DNA from: Candidatus Zhuqueibacterota bacterium
GTDB lineage: Bacteria; Zhuqueibacterota; Zhuqueibacteria; Thermofontimicrobiales; Thiofontviventaceae
Assembly (NCBI GenBank): GCA_016926625.1
Contig: JAFGOE010000030.1
Span: 1 to 64,000 of the forward strand
Direction: 5' to 3'
Length of the DNA: 64,000 bases
Part shown: positions 36,320 through 46,926 of the stretch, in pieces
Numbering within the stretch: the stretch's first letter is position 1
Layout: the number at the start of each line of letters is the position of its first letter
Made by a program: the position numbers and the translations under genes
Notes under the pieces: generated by a model
The model's database searches: none
What the model was told of the DNA's origin: nothing
What the model saw: only the letters and a program-made list of their open reading frames with translations

Positions 36320-37615
36320 TTAAAGCTTGCTTTCGATTTCCTCGATCAGTTCAGTTCGATGGACAGGCTCGGTGAGGTCGATGAAATAGATTTGAAATTT
36401 TCCGTCGCGGTTCGAGTGAAACAGGATCCGTCGACGGTCAGGAGAATATCGCGGAAAAGCGTCTATCCCCTGATGGTTCGTCAGCCGTCTTAACCTGCCG
36501 TTTATCATATTCATTTCAAAAATATCGTAATTATTATCCGCTTTGGCAAAGAACGTCATGCGGTTTCTGTCGAAGGACAGATAAGGCGCACCGCAATGTC
36601 CGTTGAATTTTAGAATCCCACTGATCTCGTTTCGCTCCAAATCCATCTGATAAATCTGATAGAGACTATCCGGATTTGATGTGTAGAGTACATATCTCCC
36701 GTTCCTTGAGACAGAGGGTGAACCATCATCATCATCGTTCTGAGTGAGACGGAGTGTGATATCGTCGGCAGTGTTTACGATGTACAGCTCGCTCAGTTTC
36801 ATATCGAACGATACATCACGGGGATCATCACGCTCTGATACGAAGACGATCTCATGATGTTGATCCGTAAACGATGGAAACCAGTCGTCATAAGGGGATC
36901 GAACGACGGGGATAGTCGTCTTCGTCTGTTTATCGAATATCCAGATATCTCGTTGTTGATCCATACGGTCGGTTTTCGATGAGTCGCAGCGGTTCGACGT
37001 GTAGGCGATGTAGCGTCCGTCATGTGAGAAAACCGCTAATTCTTCGTCGGCTTCATCTGATATTAAAAGAGTATCGTTCGTACCTCTGTCCGACATGGTA
37101 TAAATGTCCCAATTTCCTGAACGATCGGATTGATAGACGATCGTTGCCCCGTCCGGCGAGTAACTTCCGAACGCGTTGTTGTAGTCGGCTGAGGTGAGTC
37201 GATAGATAGAATAAGGTTGACCCAGCAATTCCGCTATTTCAGCAACCAATTTTTCGTCATCGGTCGATCGCAGGACTTCCAGATAGAGGGTGAAAGCATC
37301 GGTCTGCTGATTGCGCGAGGCAAATAGATCGGCCTTATGAATTTTAGCTCTTGTGTGGACAGAATCAATATGGAGCGTCGAATCGAAAAAAGTCAGAGCG
37401 GCATCGAGATCCCCGGCGGATTTACAGGCCATGGCCAGAGAGAATGTGAGCCTTGTATTTACTGGATCCTGTGCGAGCTTGACTCGCAGGTCCTCAATCA
37501 AACGGTTACCCTGATCCGCGTCAGGTTCATGATGCCGGACCAGCGACGAGTGACCGCATCCCCCAATGATAAACGCCATGCACATAGTTAGGAGAACATA
37601 CAACTGTTTCTTCAT
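36320..37615 (-). CDS. TPR plus TolB-like beta-propeller lipoprotein
   Basis: This 431-aa lipoprotein has lipobox FIIGGC at the end of the signal peptide. Residues 35-125 form TPR-like helices (NTRLTFSLAMACKSAGDLDAALTFFDSTL). From about 140 onward are five to six WD40-like PD40 repeats (YSPDGATIVYQSDRSGNWDIY, FSHDGRYIAYTSNR, YSPDRRRILFHSNRDGKFQIY), as in TolB. It probably sits in the periplasm as a protein-interaction scaffold. It is not the canonical TolB, because there is no Tol operon and TPRs replace the TolB N-domain. It has its own promoter. Confidence 0.88.
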   Translation of the reverse strand: MKKQLYVLLTMCMAFIIGGCGHSSLVRHHEPDADQGNRLIEDLRVKLAQDPVNTRLTFSLAMACKSAGDLDAALTFFDSTLHIDSVHTRAKIHKADLFASRNQQTDAFTLYLEVLRSTDDEKLVAEIAELLGQPYSIYRLTSADYNNAFGSYSPDGATIVYQSDRSGNWDIYTMSDRGTNDTLLISDEADEELAVFSHDGRYIAYTSNRCDSSKTDRMDQQRDIWIFDKQTKTTIPVVRSPYDDWFPSFTDQHHEIVFVSERDDPRDVSFDMKLSELYIVNTADDITLRLTQNDDDDGSPSVSRNGRYVLYTSNPDSLYQIYQMDLERNEISGILKFNGHCGAPYLSFDRNRMTFFAKADNNYDIFEMNMINGRLRRLTNHQGIDAFPRYSPDRRRILFHSNRDGKFQIYFIDLTEPVHRTELIEEIESKL

Positions 37616-37719
37616 TCATTGCTCCTGATATCGATCCAATATGATAAAGCAATAATCCATCCGCTCAGGGATAAAATTGCAGTACATCCGGCACGAGCAG
37701 CATTGGCATGATCACTGAA

Positions 37720-37748
37720 ATAATAGTCAAAATATTCGTTATTGTCAA
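37720..37748 (-). promoter_or_regulatory. Promoter of the TolB-like gene
   Basis: On the minus strand TTGACA-17-TATTAT, with the predicted start near 37713. The rest of the 428-nt gap up to murE is AT-rich, without a feature I can support. Confidence 0.8.
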
Positions 37749-38043
37749 GTCAAAATCAGAATTATACGGAATGTTACACTTTTTTCATCAACTGAACTAA
37801 ATCCTGAGAAAAGATGGATCGGATCGGTCGTCATGAAATTTATATAAAATGATCTTGATTTTAGTGTTAATTTTAGTTATTTTTTCCGATTGTCATATAA
37901 GCGACTATTAAATCAGGCTTAATCAGCGCTGAGTCCTGTATCGTACAGAAACGTAAATATTCAAATTGTGATAGTGAACGATCTTTTTCTAATTATCGAT
38001 CGCCTCGGCATGTACTTATTATTAACAAGGAGTTATTTTTGAT

Positions 38044-39519
38044 ATGAGATTAAATTTGCTTCTCGAAGAACTTGCTCGGAAGGAAATATTCGGGAATACG
38101 GATGCAGTTGATATTCAGGGCATTGTATACGATCCATTAAGAGTGAAGCCCGGTTACCTCTATGTCGCCATCAACATGTACACCCAGTTGGATAAAATTG
38201 AGATACCCGACGGACATGATGTCGTCCATGATGCGGTGCGCAGTGGAGCCGTTGCCGTGGTGCTGGAGAAAGACATGGAGCTTCCGGATTCTGTCATCAA
38301 GATCATCGTACCGAACAGCCGCTTCGCGCTGGCCAGATTAGCCAACAAGTTTTACGATTTCCCGTCCCGCGCAATCCATATGATCGGGATTACCGGTACG
38401 AACGGAAAGACCACCACAACACACATCGTTGAAAGCATCTTTAAACGTCACCATCGAACCGGCCTCATCGGTACGCTTTACTACAAAATTAACGGTCGAA
38501 TTTACCAGTCCAAGGACACCACCCCGGAACCTCCTGATCTACAGGAGATTTTCACGAGGATGAAGAACGAACAGGTCGATTATTGCACCATGGAGGTATC
38601 CTCACATGGGATCGAGCTGTTCCGGGTGGATGGTATTCGCTATCGCGTTGCCGTATTTACCAATCTGACACAGGATCATCTTGATTTTCACAAGACCATG
38701 GAACAATATCGCCAGACAAAAATGAAATTATTTAAATGGTTGTCCAACGATGACTACGCCGTCATCAACATCGATGATCCATCGGCTCACTATTTTATCG
38801 ATGCGACTGAGTCCAGAGTATTGACCTATGGTCTAAAGAACCACGCGGATTTGACGGTTAAGGATATCGAGATGACGATCAAGGGGATGGAGTTCACGCT
38901 GGTAACACCGGCCGGGACCGTTCGCGTGAAACCCAAATTAGTAGGGAAATTTAATATATACAATATACTGGCTGCTGTTGGTGTCGCCGTCTCTCAGGGG
39001 ATCGATCTGGAAACGATCAAGGAAGGACTCGAAGATTCGATCAGGGTATCGGGTCGATTTGAGATAGTGGATAAAGGACAACCCTTCTCGGTGGTGGTCG
39101 ATTACGCCCATACGCCCGATGGGATCGAGAATGTTCTGAATCTGGCCAGAGAATTGAAGCCAAATCGCATTATCACGGTCTTCGGTTGCGGTGGAGACCG
39201 GGATAAGGAAAAACGACCCATCATGGGCAAGATCGTTTCGGAGTTCAGCGATTACTTCGTTATCACGGCGGACAATCCCAGAAATGAAGATCCGGTGGAG
39301 ATCGCTCAGCAGATCAGGGCGGGTGTAACGCATCATCGCTATGCAGAGATCATCGATCGCAGAAAAGCGATCGAGCATGCCATTAAAATGGCTCAGCCCG
39401 GCGACATCATCATGCTGATCGGAAAGGGACACGAAACGACGCAGACGCTGAAGCATGAGACGATCCATTTTAACGACGTCGAGGTAGCACAGGAAATATT
39501 AACGAACGTGATGAGTTAA
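38044..39519 (+). CDS. murE: UDP-MurNAc-tripeptide synthetase (meso-DAP adding)
   Basis: This 491-aa Mur ligase has an N-terminal UDP-binding domain, P-loop GITGTNGKTTTTH (about 117-129), carbamylated-lysine region, VDYAHTPDGIENVL, and the amino-acid selector DNPRNEDP. The DNPR form indicates meso-diaminopimelate, consistent with a diderm wall. It is not in a dcw cluster; the neighbours are a parvulin lipoprotein and a PHP hydrolase. AAGGAG is 12 nt before the ATG, rather far. Confidence 0.96.
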   Translation: MRLNLLLEELARKEIFGNTDAVDIQGIVYDPLRVKPGYLYVAINMYTQLDKIEIPDGHDVVHDAVRSGAVAVVLEKDMELPDSVIKIIVPNSRFALARLANKFYDFPSRAIHMIGITGTNGKTTTTHIVESIFKRHHRTGLIGTLYYKINGRIYQSKDTTPEPPDLQEIFTRMKNEQVDYCTMEVSSHGIELFRVDGIRYRVAVFTNLTQDHLDFHKTMEQYRQTKMKLFKWLSNDDYAVINIDDPSAHYFIDATESRVLTYGLKNHADLTVKDIEMTIKGMEFTLVTPAGTVRVKPKLVGKFNIYNILAAVGVAVSQGIDLETIKEGLEDSIRVSGRFEIVDKGQPFSVVVDYAHTPDGIENVLNLARELKPNRIITVFGCGGDRDKEKRPIMGKIVSEFSDYFVITADNPRNEDPVEIAQQIRAGVTHHRYAEIIDRRKAIEHAIKMAQPGDIIMLIGKGHETTQTLKHETIHFNDVEVAQEILTNVMS

Positions 39520-39687
39520 TCATCCCCATCTCGCATGATTAAGCGAGATATCGTGTCTGATGCGCTTGATTCCTTTGCAAAAACGTCAGAGAAAAGCGAA
39601 TCGGTCGTTTTTAAATGAACTACGACAGGGGTCGAATTCGCCGCTGCGGATTCGGCGAAAATCTATTTCAAACAGGGTGGACTGAAA

Positions 39688-41514
39688 ATGAAAAAAACTA
39701 GTTTGATAGCATGTATACTGCTGATCCTTTTTTCATGTTCGAAGCCGGACGATACTAACATCGTCGCACGTGTAGGCGATATCGCGATTACGGACGATGA
39801 ATTCAAACAGCGTTATGAATTCACACCGCAGATCCTACAAACCCGCGATACAGAGCGGAATAAACGAAATTTCATGACGTCGTTGATCGGTGAGAAGGTG
39901 TTGGCGCAGATCGGTTACGACAGAGATTACGACGATGTGGCAAAATATAAGGCCTATTCGACACAGCTGGAGAATGAGGCGATTGTGGAAAAATTGATCG
40001 AGACGGAGATCTCGGATAAGATTGAGATCAGCAACGACGACTTGAAAGCAGCCTATCTCAAATCGAAGCAGACGCTGCGGTTGCAGGTACTGAATTTTTC
40101 GCAGCAGGAACAGGCCGTCGAAGCGAAACGATTGCTGGATCAGGGGGTGTCGATACATGAGATAAAACGCACCTTTCAGACTCAAAACTTTATTTCGGCG
40201 GATTCCGTGCTCACCCTGACGATGAAATGGGGAGAAGCTCATCCGGTGCTCGAGGATGTGGCCTATAGCCTCGGGCTGAACGAGATCTCCGAGCCAAAGG
40301 AAGTCGATGGTATTTTCTTCATCATGAAGCTGATCGATAAGAGCCAGGATGTGTTCCTGACCGATGCCGATTTCTACACCCAATCTCCTTCATTGAAAAA
40401 GATCCTACGCGATCGGAAGAGTAAAGACAAACTCGATGAATACATGCAGTCCCTGATGAAGGACAGACGTTTGACGGTGCCTCATGAAATGTTCGAGTTA
40501 GTCTCTGCAGAATTGCTAAAACTGTATAATATCAAGGGTGCTGATGAACAGAGTGATGACCTCATGGTAAAGGATGTAGAGGATCTGGATAAAGAGAGTA
40601 CCTTAGCTGAGCATATGGATGATATGTTTGCCAAATTCGACAGTAAAACCTGGACGGTGCGAGATTTTTTAACGAAGCTATCCGTCGGTCCCTATCCGCT
40701 GAGTAAAACATCTGAGCGCGATTTCATCAACAGTCTCCGCAGGATTATCAGGAGAATGGCGGAGTTAGAGACGCTAGCCGCTGAGGGGAAAAAACTGGGT
40801 TTACATAAATCAGACTTTGTCAAGAATCAATCGGCCATGTGGAACGACGCATTTGTAGCCGATATGGTAAAAAATGGACTACTCGATACGGTGAGCGTTT
40901 CGGATGAAGAAATACGCTATTTTTATGAGAAAAATCCGGATCGTTACAAGCGTCCCCAGATGTTAAAATTACGCGAGATCGTCGTCGACAATGAAGCGTT
41001 AGCAAACGAATTGCTGGCGAGGATTAAGAACGGGGAGGATATGGCCCGGCTGGCGCGGATCTATTCCAGGAAGAAGGCTTCGGGGCGCCGAGGTGGAATC
41101 GACGGGTTTTACACGACACAGGCCTGGGGCAGGGTAGGGACGGCAGCGAGTCGCTTGAAGATCGGACAGTTGGGGGGACCCGTGAGACTGGACAGTGGGG
41201 AATATTCGATATTCCGACTGGTCGAAACGCTGGAAGCCGGTCCGATGCCATTGGATCAGGTATACGATGATGCTCGTCACGATGTGCTCAATGAAAAGAA
41301 GGTCGGTGTACTGGATGCCTATCTGGCCAATGTGCTTGATGATGCGGAGGTGGAGATCAATAGCACGGTTTACGATACGTTACAGGTAGAGGATATCAGT
41401 ATGCTTGTGTTTAAGCGACATTTCCCGAAACGAATGGCCGCCCCGCCGGTGGATCCTTTGATCACGTATCCGCAATGGCAGAACCAGATGGACGCAATGC
41501 TGCCGCGTCCATGA
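39688..41514 (+). CDS. Parvulin-type peptidyl-prolyl isomerase lipoprotein
   Basis: This 608-aa protein has a lipobox (LLILFSC) at the signal peptide end. It has a SurA/PrsA-like N-terminal helical region (VARVGDIAITDDEFKQRY) and a second chaperone-like helical region. A single PpiC domain lies near residues 425-510 (KLREIVVDNEALANELLARIKNGEDMARLARIYSR ... GEYSIFRLVE). It probably folds envelope or outer-membrane proteins in the periplasm. It is long for the family because of duplicated helical arms. It follows murE by 168 nt and precedes the PHP gene by 68 nt. Confidence 0.9.
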   Translation: MKKTSLIACILLILFSCSKPDDTNIVARVGDIAITDDEFKQRYEFTPQILQTRDTERNKRNFMTSLIGEKVLAQIGYDRDYDDVAKYKAYSTQLENEAIVEKLIETEISDKIEISNDDLKAAYLKSKQTLRLQVLNFSQQEQAVEAKRLLDQGVSIHEIKRTFQTQNFISADSVLTLTMKWGEAHPVLEDVAYSLGLNEISEPKEVDGIFFIMKLIDKSQDVFLTDADFYTQSPSLKKILRDRKSKDKLDEYMQSLMKDRRLTVPHEMFELVSAELLKLYNIKGADEQSDDLMVKDVEDLDKESTLAEHMDDMFAKFDSKTWTVRDFLTKLSVGPYPLSKTSERDFINSLRRIIRRMAELETLAAEGKKLGLHKSDFVKNQSAMWNDAFVADMVKNGLLDTVSVSDEEIRYFYEKNPDRYKRPQMLKLREIVVDNEALANELLARIKNGEDMARLARIYSRKKASGRRGGIDGFYTTQAWGRVGTAASRLKIGQLGGPVRLDSGEYSIFRLVETLEAGPMPLDQVYDDARHDVLNEKKVGVLDAYLANVLDDAEVEINSTVYDTLQVEDISMLVFKRHFPKRMAAPPVDPLITYPQWQNQMDAMLPRP

Positions 41515-41582
41515 GATGATAGAAAGAGGCTGTGCTTTATTCGGCTGTAACCATGGATGCGAACGGTAAATGAAATGAGCTG

Positions 41583-42317
41583 ATGAGATTCAGGTTAAAA
41601 ATCGACTTACATATACATAGTCGCGAAGACGTCGCCGAGCAGGTGTTCGGGTACAGCGACCTCCTGTCCGCCAGAGAGATCATCGATCTGGCCGTCTCTG
41701 CCCGGTACGATGCGATCGCCCTTACGCATCACGGTTTGTTGTATAATGATCCTGCTGTATCGGATTACGCACGTGAGCGGGGACTGATTCTGATCCCGGG
41801 TCTGGAGGCGATTATTGAGCGCAAACACGTGTTGTTGATCAATTACACCAGGCGCAAACATATACTGACTTTCGAAGAATTAAGTCGAAATATATCATCT
41901 GAGATGGCGGTTATTGCCCCGCATCCTTTTTACATGGGGAAAACCTGCTTAAAGGGTAAACTCATCGAACATATAGAGCTCTTCGATGCCATCGAGTACT
42001 GTCATTTTTACTACCGTTTTCTGAACCCGAATAAACCAGCCGTCGACATAGCCCACCGTTACCATCTACCCCTTGTCGGTAATTCTGACATGCATCACCG
42101 CATGCAATTTGGAACGACGTACTCGTATGTCCATGCGCAGGAGCGATCCGTACTCGGTATCGTCGAAGCGATCAAGACGGGGCATGTGACTCATGTGTCG
42201 AATCCGTTGACCAGCATACAATTCATTCGTGAGTCGATGTGGCTCATGAAGCGTATGCAGAAGGAAGCATGCTTTAAGTTTGGATGGCGATTAAGGAAGT
42301 TTATAAGCGGAAGATAG
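41583..42317 (+). CDS. PHP-domain metal-dependent phosphoesterase
   Basis: This 244-aa protein has the four PHP motifs: KIDLHIHSRED, DAIALTHHG, IPGLEA...IAPHPFYMG, and GNSDMHHRMQFG, forming a trinuclear metal site. The family hydrolyses phosphomonoesters or nucleotides; the substrate is unknown. No polymerase domain is attached. There is no clear ribosome site before the ATG, so it may be coupled to the parvulin gene. Confidence 0.88.
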   Translation: MRFRLKIDLHIHSREDVAEQVFGYSDLLSAREIIDLAVSARYDAIALTHHGLLYNDPAVSDYARERGLILIPGLEAIIERKHVLLINYTRRKHILTFEELSRNISSEMAVIAPHPFYMGKTCLKGKLIEHIELFDAIEYCHFYYRFLNPNKPAVDIAHRYHLPLVGNSDMHHRMQFGTTYSYVHAQERSVLGIVEAIKTGHVTHVSNPLTSIQFIRESMWLMKRMQKEACFKFGWRLRKFISGR

Positions 42318-42323
42318 TATAAT

Positions 42324-42902
42324 TTATTGATGATGCTGTGCCTTCAACCACTGGAGTGCGATGATCGTTTTTGCATCGATTATCTCGTTTCGGTCGATTA
42401 AATCGAACGCTTCTGAGATGGGTATTTCTACGACTTGAATATCCTCGCTCTCGTCATCTAATCCTCCGCCTGAAGCGATCTTGAGGTCATGAGTGACTTC
42501 CACATAGAAGAGGTAAATTTTTTCAGAATTGCTTCCCGGAGTGGAGTAAAAGGAAAATAGCGGTGCGATGTTATCGACGCGATAACCGACTTCCTCATAA
42601 ATTTCTTTAATGATAGTGTCTGTCGGCTCGTCGCCGTTTTCGATGATACCGGCGACGATCTCGAGCAGCCAGCCATCCTGTAGATCATGGGAATATACGG
42701 CGTATCGAAACTGTCGCGTGAAGATGAGACAGTTCGTATCGCGGTTGATCAATAAGGCAGCCACGGAATCACCACGGTTCATATTGAACCGCACGACATC
42801 ATCCGTCATCGTGCCATCAAACTTCTCGTACTGAATGATGGCACGATCGATTTTCAGAAATTCATCAAAGACGCGTTCTACGTTTTTAATAACGACTTTC
42901 AT
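42324..42902 (-). CDS. Nudix hydrolase (ADP-ribose pyrophosphatase-like)
   Basis: I start this at 42902, where ATG overlaps the upstream stop as ATGA, giving 192 aa. The Nudix box is GIIENGDEPTDTIIKEIYEEVGY. The metal-binding EE pair is kept, but the usual first Glu is Asp and the REU Arg is Lys. The overall form (AALLINRDTNCLIFTRQFRYAVY..GWLLEIVAG) matches the ADP-ribose/NDP-sugar branch. It is translationally coupled to the membrane protein gene. Confidence 0.88.
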   Translation of the reverse strand: MKVVIKNVERVFDEFLKIDRAIIQYEKFDGTMTDDVVRFNMNRGDSVAALLINRDTNCLIFTRQFRYAVYSHDLQDGWLLEIVAGIIENGDEPTDTIIKEIYEEVGYRVDNIAPLFSFYSTPGSNSEKIYLFYVEVTHDLKIASGGGLDDESEDIQVVEIPISEAFDLIDRNEIIDAKTIIALQWLKAQHHQ

Positions 42903-43735
42903 CTGTCCGTGGTTCTCTCTTTCGAATAATCTAAAAATAGTGAATAGCACATCATCTGAAAGACGAGGTGATATAATCCCAGGAACAGAGAAATAGAGGG
43001 GATTCTTAGTCCGGCTTCATACGGAACGGAGATATAACTGGCGATAACGATAAAGATCGATGATACAAAGCTGATTAACAGAGCCGAATAGTAGAATACG
43101 TTGCTCTTTCTTCCGGCCGCGGGTACGGTTTTTGTATCCCAGAGGAATGCAGAGCGGGCGATATCATCCGGAATGCGGCCGTTTTGGATGTAAAATTCCT
43201 TGATTTGATTCATGGCCAGGGCACTTCCGCGCCATGCCTGACGAAGGCGAATTAGATGTAGAAAATAGATCCATCCGATAAAGTTCAGAATGAATACTGC
43301 GAGTTTAAGGAAATAGCGAATATCGGGATTCTGGAATTTTTCGAACGATAAATTTGAAACCGTGATCGTTACGATACCGCCGGTTATCAGGATGAAATAA
43401 TTAACCATGGTGTGACGATCGTCCATCGCCTGTTTCAGAGTCTCACGGATGTATTTATAATCTTCGATAAGCAATGATGAAAATAAGAACGTGTTTTCCT
43501 GCAACCGTGGGTTTTTAAGCTTTTTTACGGATCGAAGCCGATAGGCATGTGCATCACAAAATACATAAAATGTGATTAATACGAGAGCCTGAACGAGCAG
43601 AAAATAGAGAACCATCGATTGTTGATTTAGTTCAGGTACGTAAAAATATGCAGTGTAAAGGAGTAATACTCCTATTGCGATGGTGATAACGAGAAATATG
43701 ACTCGTTTAAATGTACTGTCCATGCTAAATTTCAT
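42899..43735 (-). CDS. Polytopic membrane protein of unknown function
   Basis: I start this at 43735, where AAAGGAG lies 6 nt upstream; the longer track frame lacks a ribosome site. The 278-aa product has about six transmembrane segments in three pairs, with a soluble loop between pairs (RLRQAWRGSALAMNQIKEFYIQNGRIPDD). No family is recognised, and no catalytic motif is apparent. Its coupling to the Nudix gene is the only functional clue. Confidence 0.75.
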   Translation of the reverse strand: MKFSMDSTFKRVIFLVITIAIGVLLLYTAYFYVPELNQQSMVLYFLLVQALVLITFYVFCDAHAYRLRSVKKLKNPRLQENTFLFSSLLIEDYKYIRETLKQAMDDRHTMVNYFILITGGIVTITVSNLSFEKFQNPDIRYFLKLAVFILNFIGWIYFLHLIRLRQAWRGSALAMNQIKEFYIQNGRIPDDIARSAFLWDTKTVPAAGRKSNVFYYSALLISFVSSIFIVIASYISVPYEAGLRIPSISLFLGLYHLVFQMMCYSLFLDYSKERTTDR

Positions 43736-43895
43736 TTTAATCTCCTTTGACAAGTTAAGAGGACAGGTGTGATTTTGTACAGGGACGTGATCCGTCATCC
43801 GATTCTGCGCACGTGAACGATGTGCGCATGCATCTCATTGATCGAGCAAGAGAATTCATGAGATCGGACGACCTGATAGTGTCATTTCAAAGAGC

Positions 43896-45581
43896 TCATT
43901 GAATGAATTGTTGGGCGAAATATGTGGCAGTTAAGCTTTCGCCGGTTATTTTTTTTACTTGTTCCTCCCATTCGTAACGAGCACCGTGTTTGAAGACACG
44001 CTGCATCAGAAAACGTCCCAGATCAGGTTGGTTATAGTAAGAAAGCCGTCTACCCGTGCTGTTCCTGATAACCGACTTGTTGATATGCGCGGTCAGCTGT
44101 GAAGCGAACAGCTCGCCCAGCACATAATTGTGGTAGTATGCCGGGTAGGTGGCCAGATGAATCTTTGTGGCCCAGTCCGGTTCATTCCGACGAGGTGGTC
44201 TGTTGAGGAGTTGGTACTGTTGCACCAGATCCCACCATAGGTTGTTTAGATCCTGATCAGGGTTGCGATATAATTCCTGCTCAAATCGGAACATCACCTG
44301 AGCCCATCGTGCGAATACCAGTCGCTTCCAGACTATATTCCTCCGGATTTCCTCGGTGATCGTGTCGACTTCGACCTCGTTCAGTTTCAATACATCTCTG
44401 AACCAGGATGGGTGCAGCGACATGCGTTCGAAGAAAATGGCGATACCCTCTGTAATGAAGGAGTGAGCTGGTTGTCGCAAAAGAAAGGGAAGGTCAGGAG
44501 CAAAGTGCGCATCATAGACTGCGTGACCCAGTTCATGGAGCAAGGTTTCCATGGAGTATGAATCATTGCTGAGATTCGCCATGATGCGAACATCGCCGTA
44601 TCGGTCGATGTCCTCACAGTAAGCATGCGGATATTTGCCCTCACGCGCGTAAAGATCGCTTGCATCCAGGATAGAGGTCACATCAAGATCGATGCTGCGG
44701 AAGAAATCGTGAGCAAGTTTGACGATGTCTTGTGAAGAATAATATCCGTTAAGATCAGTGGTCGTTACTTGCGGTGCTTCCTGGAAGAAGAGATCTTGAT
44801 AATGCCATGGCATCAGTGCGTTGGGATTTAGTCGATACGTCTTTGCGAGGAGTGAATCCATCACAGACTTAATTCTTAGGAACGGCTCTCTGGTCAGAGC
44901 ATCGAGGTCATCGAACAGGGCGGTCAACTGTGTGAGATTTTGATCGGATAGAGTAAGCGACATGATATAGTAATTTTCGAAGCCCAGATCTCGTGCGGCC
45001 TCATTTCTCAATTTGACGAGTTCGATAACGTCGTTCGCGATGAAACGTCCCACTTGTTTACCGGCTATCCAGGCGTTTTTACGCAGTTTAGAATCAACCT
45101 CTTGTTGCAAAACGAGCTGGATTTCACTGTTAGAGACGCGCCGGGAACCGATTTTCCCTCGGAAGGTGTTGAATTTATTACGGACCGCGGTGCTTTTATC
45201 AACGATTTTTTTCAGCAGATCTGGTTTGATCTGGTTGCTTTGAAACAGTTGATAGAGAATTGCAGCCTGCCTTTTTAAGAGAGGATCATGTATCTCTTCA
45301 GAGTCATGATAAGATTTAAATAGCCGGAATTTCACGGAATCTGAATAGATGGTGCGAAGTTGCATCTCCAGTTCTGCCTGGCGCGCGTACGCTTCGGGTA
45401 ATCCGGAAGAATCTGCCTGCCAACCCGACAGGGCCTGCTGGCGCATCAGTGGTTGTACTTTAACCACCTGGTCTTCGATCATTACGGCGAGCTGCCGCTC
45501 GCTATCATTATACCCGGTACATGCTGTGATCATCAATCCTGCTACCAGAGTAAGCGAAACAATGTAAGCGATTCGGTGCAA
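43896..45581 (-). CDS. Zinc metallopeptidase lipoprotein (M2/M3-like)
   Basis: I start this at TTG 45581, preceded by GGAGAGG and a promoter; the track start at 45770 lies upstream of that promoter. The 561-aa product begins with a lipoprotein signal (IVSLTLVAGLMITAC). It carries the zinc motif HELGHAVYD with the third ligand in FITEGIAIFFE, resembling peptidyl-dipeptidases of family M2 and related oligopeptidases. It probably trims peptides in the periplasm. It is monocistronic. Confidence 0.88.
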   Translation of the reverse strand: MHRIAYIVSLTLVAGLMITACTGYNDSERQLAVMIEDQVVKVQPLMRQQALSGWQADSSGLPEAYARQAELEMQLRTIYSDSVKFRLFKSYHDSEEIHDPLLKRQAAILYQLFQSNQIKPDLLKKIVDKSTAVRNKFNTFRGKIGSRRVSNSEIQLVLQQEVDSKLRKNAWIAGKQVGRFIANDVIELVKLRNEAARDLGFENYYIMSLTLSDQNLTQLTALFDDLDALTREPFLRIKSVMDSLLAKTYRLNPNALMPWHYQDLFFQEAPQVTTTDLNGYYSSQDIVKLAHDFFRSIDLDVTSILDASDLYAREGKYPHAYCEDIDRYGDVRIMANLSNDSYSMETLLHELGHAVYDAHFAPDLPFLLRQPAHSFITEGIAIFFERMSLHPSWFRDVLKLNEVEVDTITEEIRRNIVWKRLVFARWAQVMFRFEQELYRNPDQDLNNLWWDLVQQYQLLNRPPRRNEPDWATKIHLATYPAYYHNYVLGELFASQLTAHINKSVIRNSTGRRLSYYNQPDLGRFLMQRVFKHGARYEWEEQVKKITGESLTATYFAQQFIQ

Positions 45582-45606
45582 AATCCTCTCCTCATAATAT
45601 AAGAAC

Positions 45607-45635
45607 ATAATACAAAAAATATTATATAATTTCAA
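45607..45635 (-). promoter_or_regulatory. Promoter of the metallopeptidase
   Basis: On the minus strand TTGAAA-17-TATTAT, with the predicted start near 45600. It fixes the true gene start downstream at 45581. Confidence 0.7.
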
Positions 45636-45780
45636 GTAATTTTTTAAACGGAAGTGAACTATAGAGCGGTGGTAAGTGGGCAGGGAGTGTATCGTAGATT
45701 TTTCGACTGGTTTACGCTGTGATGAATAGGTGAAAACCAGTCGTTTTCTTAAAAATTTAAGGATACACACCCTTGATATG

Positions 45781-46650
45781 TTAACCTAAATATTTGCGCA
45801 GTGGTTCGAGTCTGGATCGATGACGTAAGCGGCGCAGCGCTTTTTCCTTGATTTGTCTTACCCGTTCACGAGTGAGCTGAAAATGTTCGCCGATCTCTTC
45901 GAGGGTAAGCGGACGGTCGCCATCGAGTCCAAAATAAAGCTTAATGATTTCTGCTTCACGCGGCTTGAGCGTGGATAATACTTTGTCAATTTCGACTTGC
46001 AATGATTCTTGCATCAATGTATTATCCGGCGGAGCGTAACGGTCGCTTTCGATCACGTCGAGCAGGTTGTTGCCATCTTCGTCTTTAAACGGTTCATCGA
46101 GCGAGAGATGACGCGCTGATGTCTTGAGAACATCGGCGACTTCAAACGCGGTCATGTCCATTTTACTGGCAACCTCGTTAATGCTCGGTTCCCGGCCATA
46201 GGCTTTCTCGAGCTGTTCCAGGGCACGACCGATTTTATTGATGGCACCGACTCTGTTCAGGGGTAGACGTACAACACGAGATTGTTCGGCTAATGCCTGT
46301 AAAATGGACTGGCGTATCCACCAGACGGCATAGGAAATAAATTTGAATCCTCTTGTCTCATCAAATCGCTGAGCAGCTTTAATTAATCCCAGATTACCTT
46401 CGCTGATTAGATCCTGTAACGGCAGACCCTGTCCCTGATATTCTTTGGCAACACTGATCACGAACCTCAGATTCGCTTTGACCAGTTTATCCAGAGCCAG
46501 GGTGTCGCCTTTTTTTATAAGTCGCGCGAGCCTAATCTCCTCTTCAGGTGGCAGCGGCGAGTAACCACCGATTTCCTCAAGATATTTTTCAATTGATTGT
46601 TTGGAACGATTTTCCGATACTTTTTTCTTCTTTGCCATAAGGCATCCCAT
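45781..46650 (-). CDS. sigA: Primary sigma factor (short RpoD/SigA)
   Basis: This 289-aa vegetative sigma factor lacks region 1.1. It has region 1.2 ([24 protein letters not shown]), 2 ([47 protein letters not shown]), 3 and 4.2 ([29 protein letters not shown]). The short form is typical of Bacteroidota and other FCB phyla. The start may be 46650 (AAGGGA upstream) or the second Met at 46638. Two tandem promoters are visible in the 558-nt upstream gap. An RsbW-like kinase gene precedes it. Confidence 0.95.
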   Translation of the reverse strand: MGCLMAKKKKVSENRSKQSIEKYLEEIGGYSPLPPEEEIRLARLIKKGDTLALDKLVKANLRFVISVAKEYQGQGLPLQDLISEGNLGLIKAAQRFDETRGFKFISYAVWWIRQSILQALAEQSRVVRLPLNRVGAINKIGRALEQLEKAYGREPSINEVASKMDMTAFEVADVLKTSARHLSLDEPFKDEDGNNLLDVIESDRYAPPDNTLMQESLQVEIDKVLSTLKPREAEIIKLYFGLDGDRPLTLEEIGEHFQLTRERVRQIKEKALRRLRHRSRLEPLRKYLG

Positions 46651-46897
46651 ACTTTCCCTTAAATACTCTTCTTTCCATTAATTAATCCATTACACGACAT
46701 CGTAACCTTAACTACGCTCCGCTTCCCCCCAGAATACTATGTACAGAATACTTCGTTATCTTCTTCTCAATTTATTAGGCTGGAATTCAGAAGTAGTGAT
46801 GAGGTGATGAACTATTTTTTATCCTGTCGAATTTAAAAATCATAATAACGATTTAAAGCAACAAACAAGACGTGGCGTGTCTTAACCAGTCGCTATA

Positions 46898-46926
46898 GTA
46901 TTAATTTTTACAACATGGTCTGTCAA
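46898..46926 (-). promoter_or_regulatory. Proximal sigA promoter candidate
   Basis: On the minus strand TTGACA-17-TAATAC, about 240 nt before the sigA start. Confidence 0.5.

Noticed and set aside
37704-37720. TGGCAT-N5-CTGAA as another sigma-54 site
   Set aside because: The -12 element is poor, no co-oriented gene starts nearby, and it overlaps a good vegetative promoter on the other strand.
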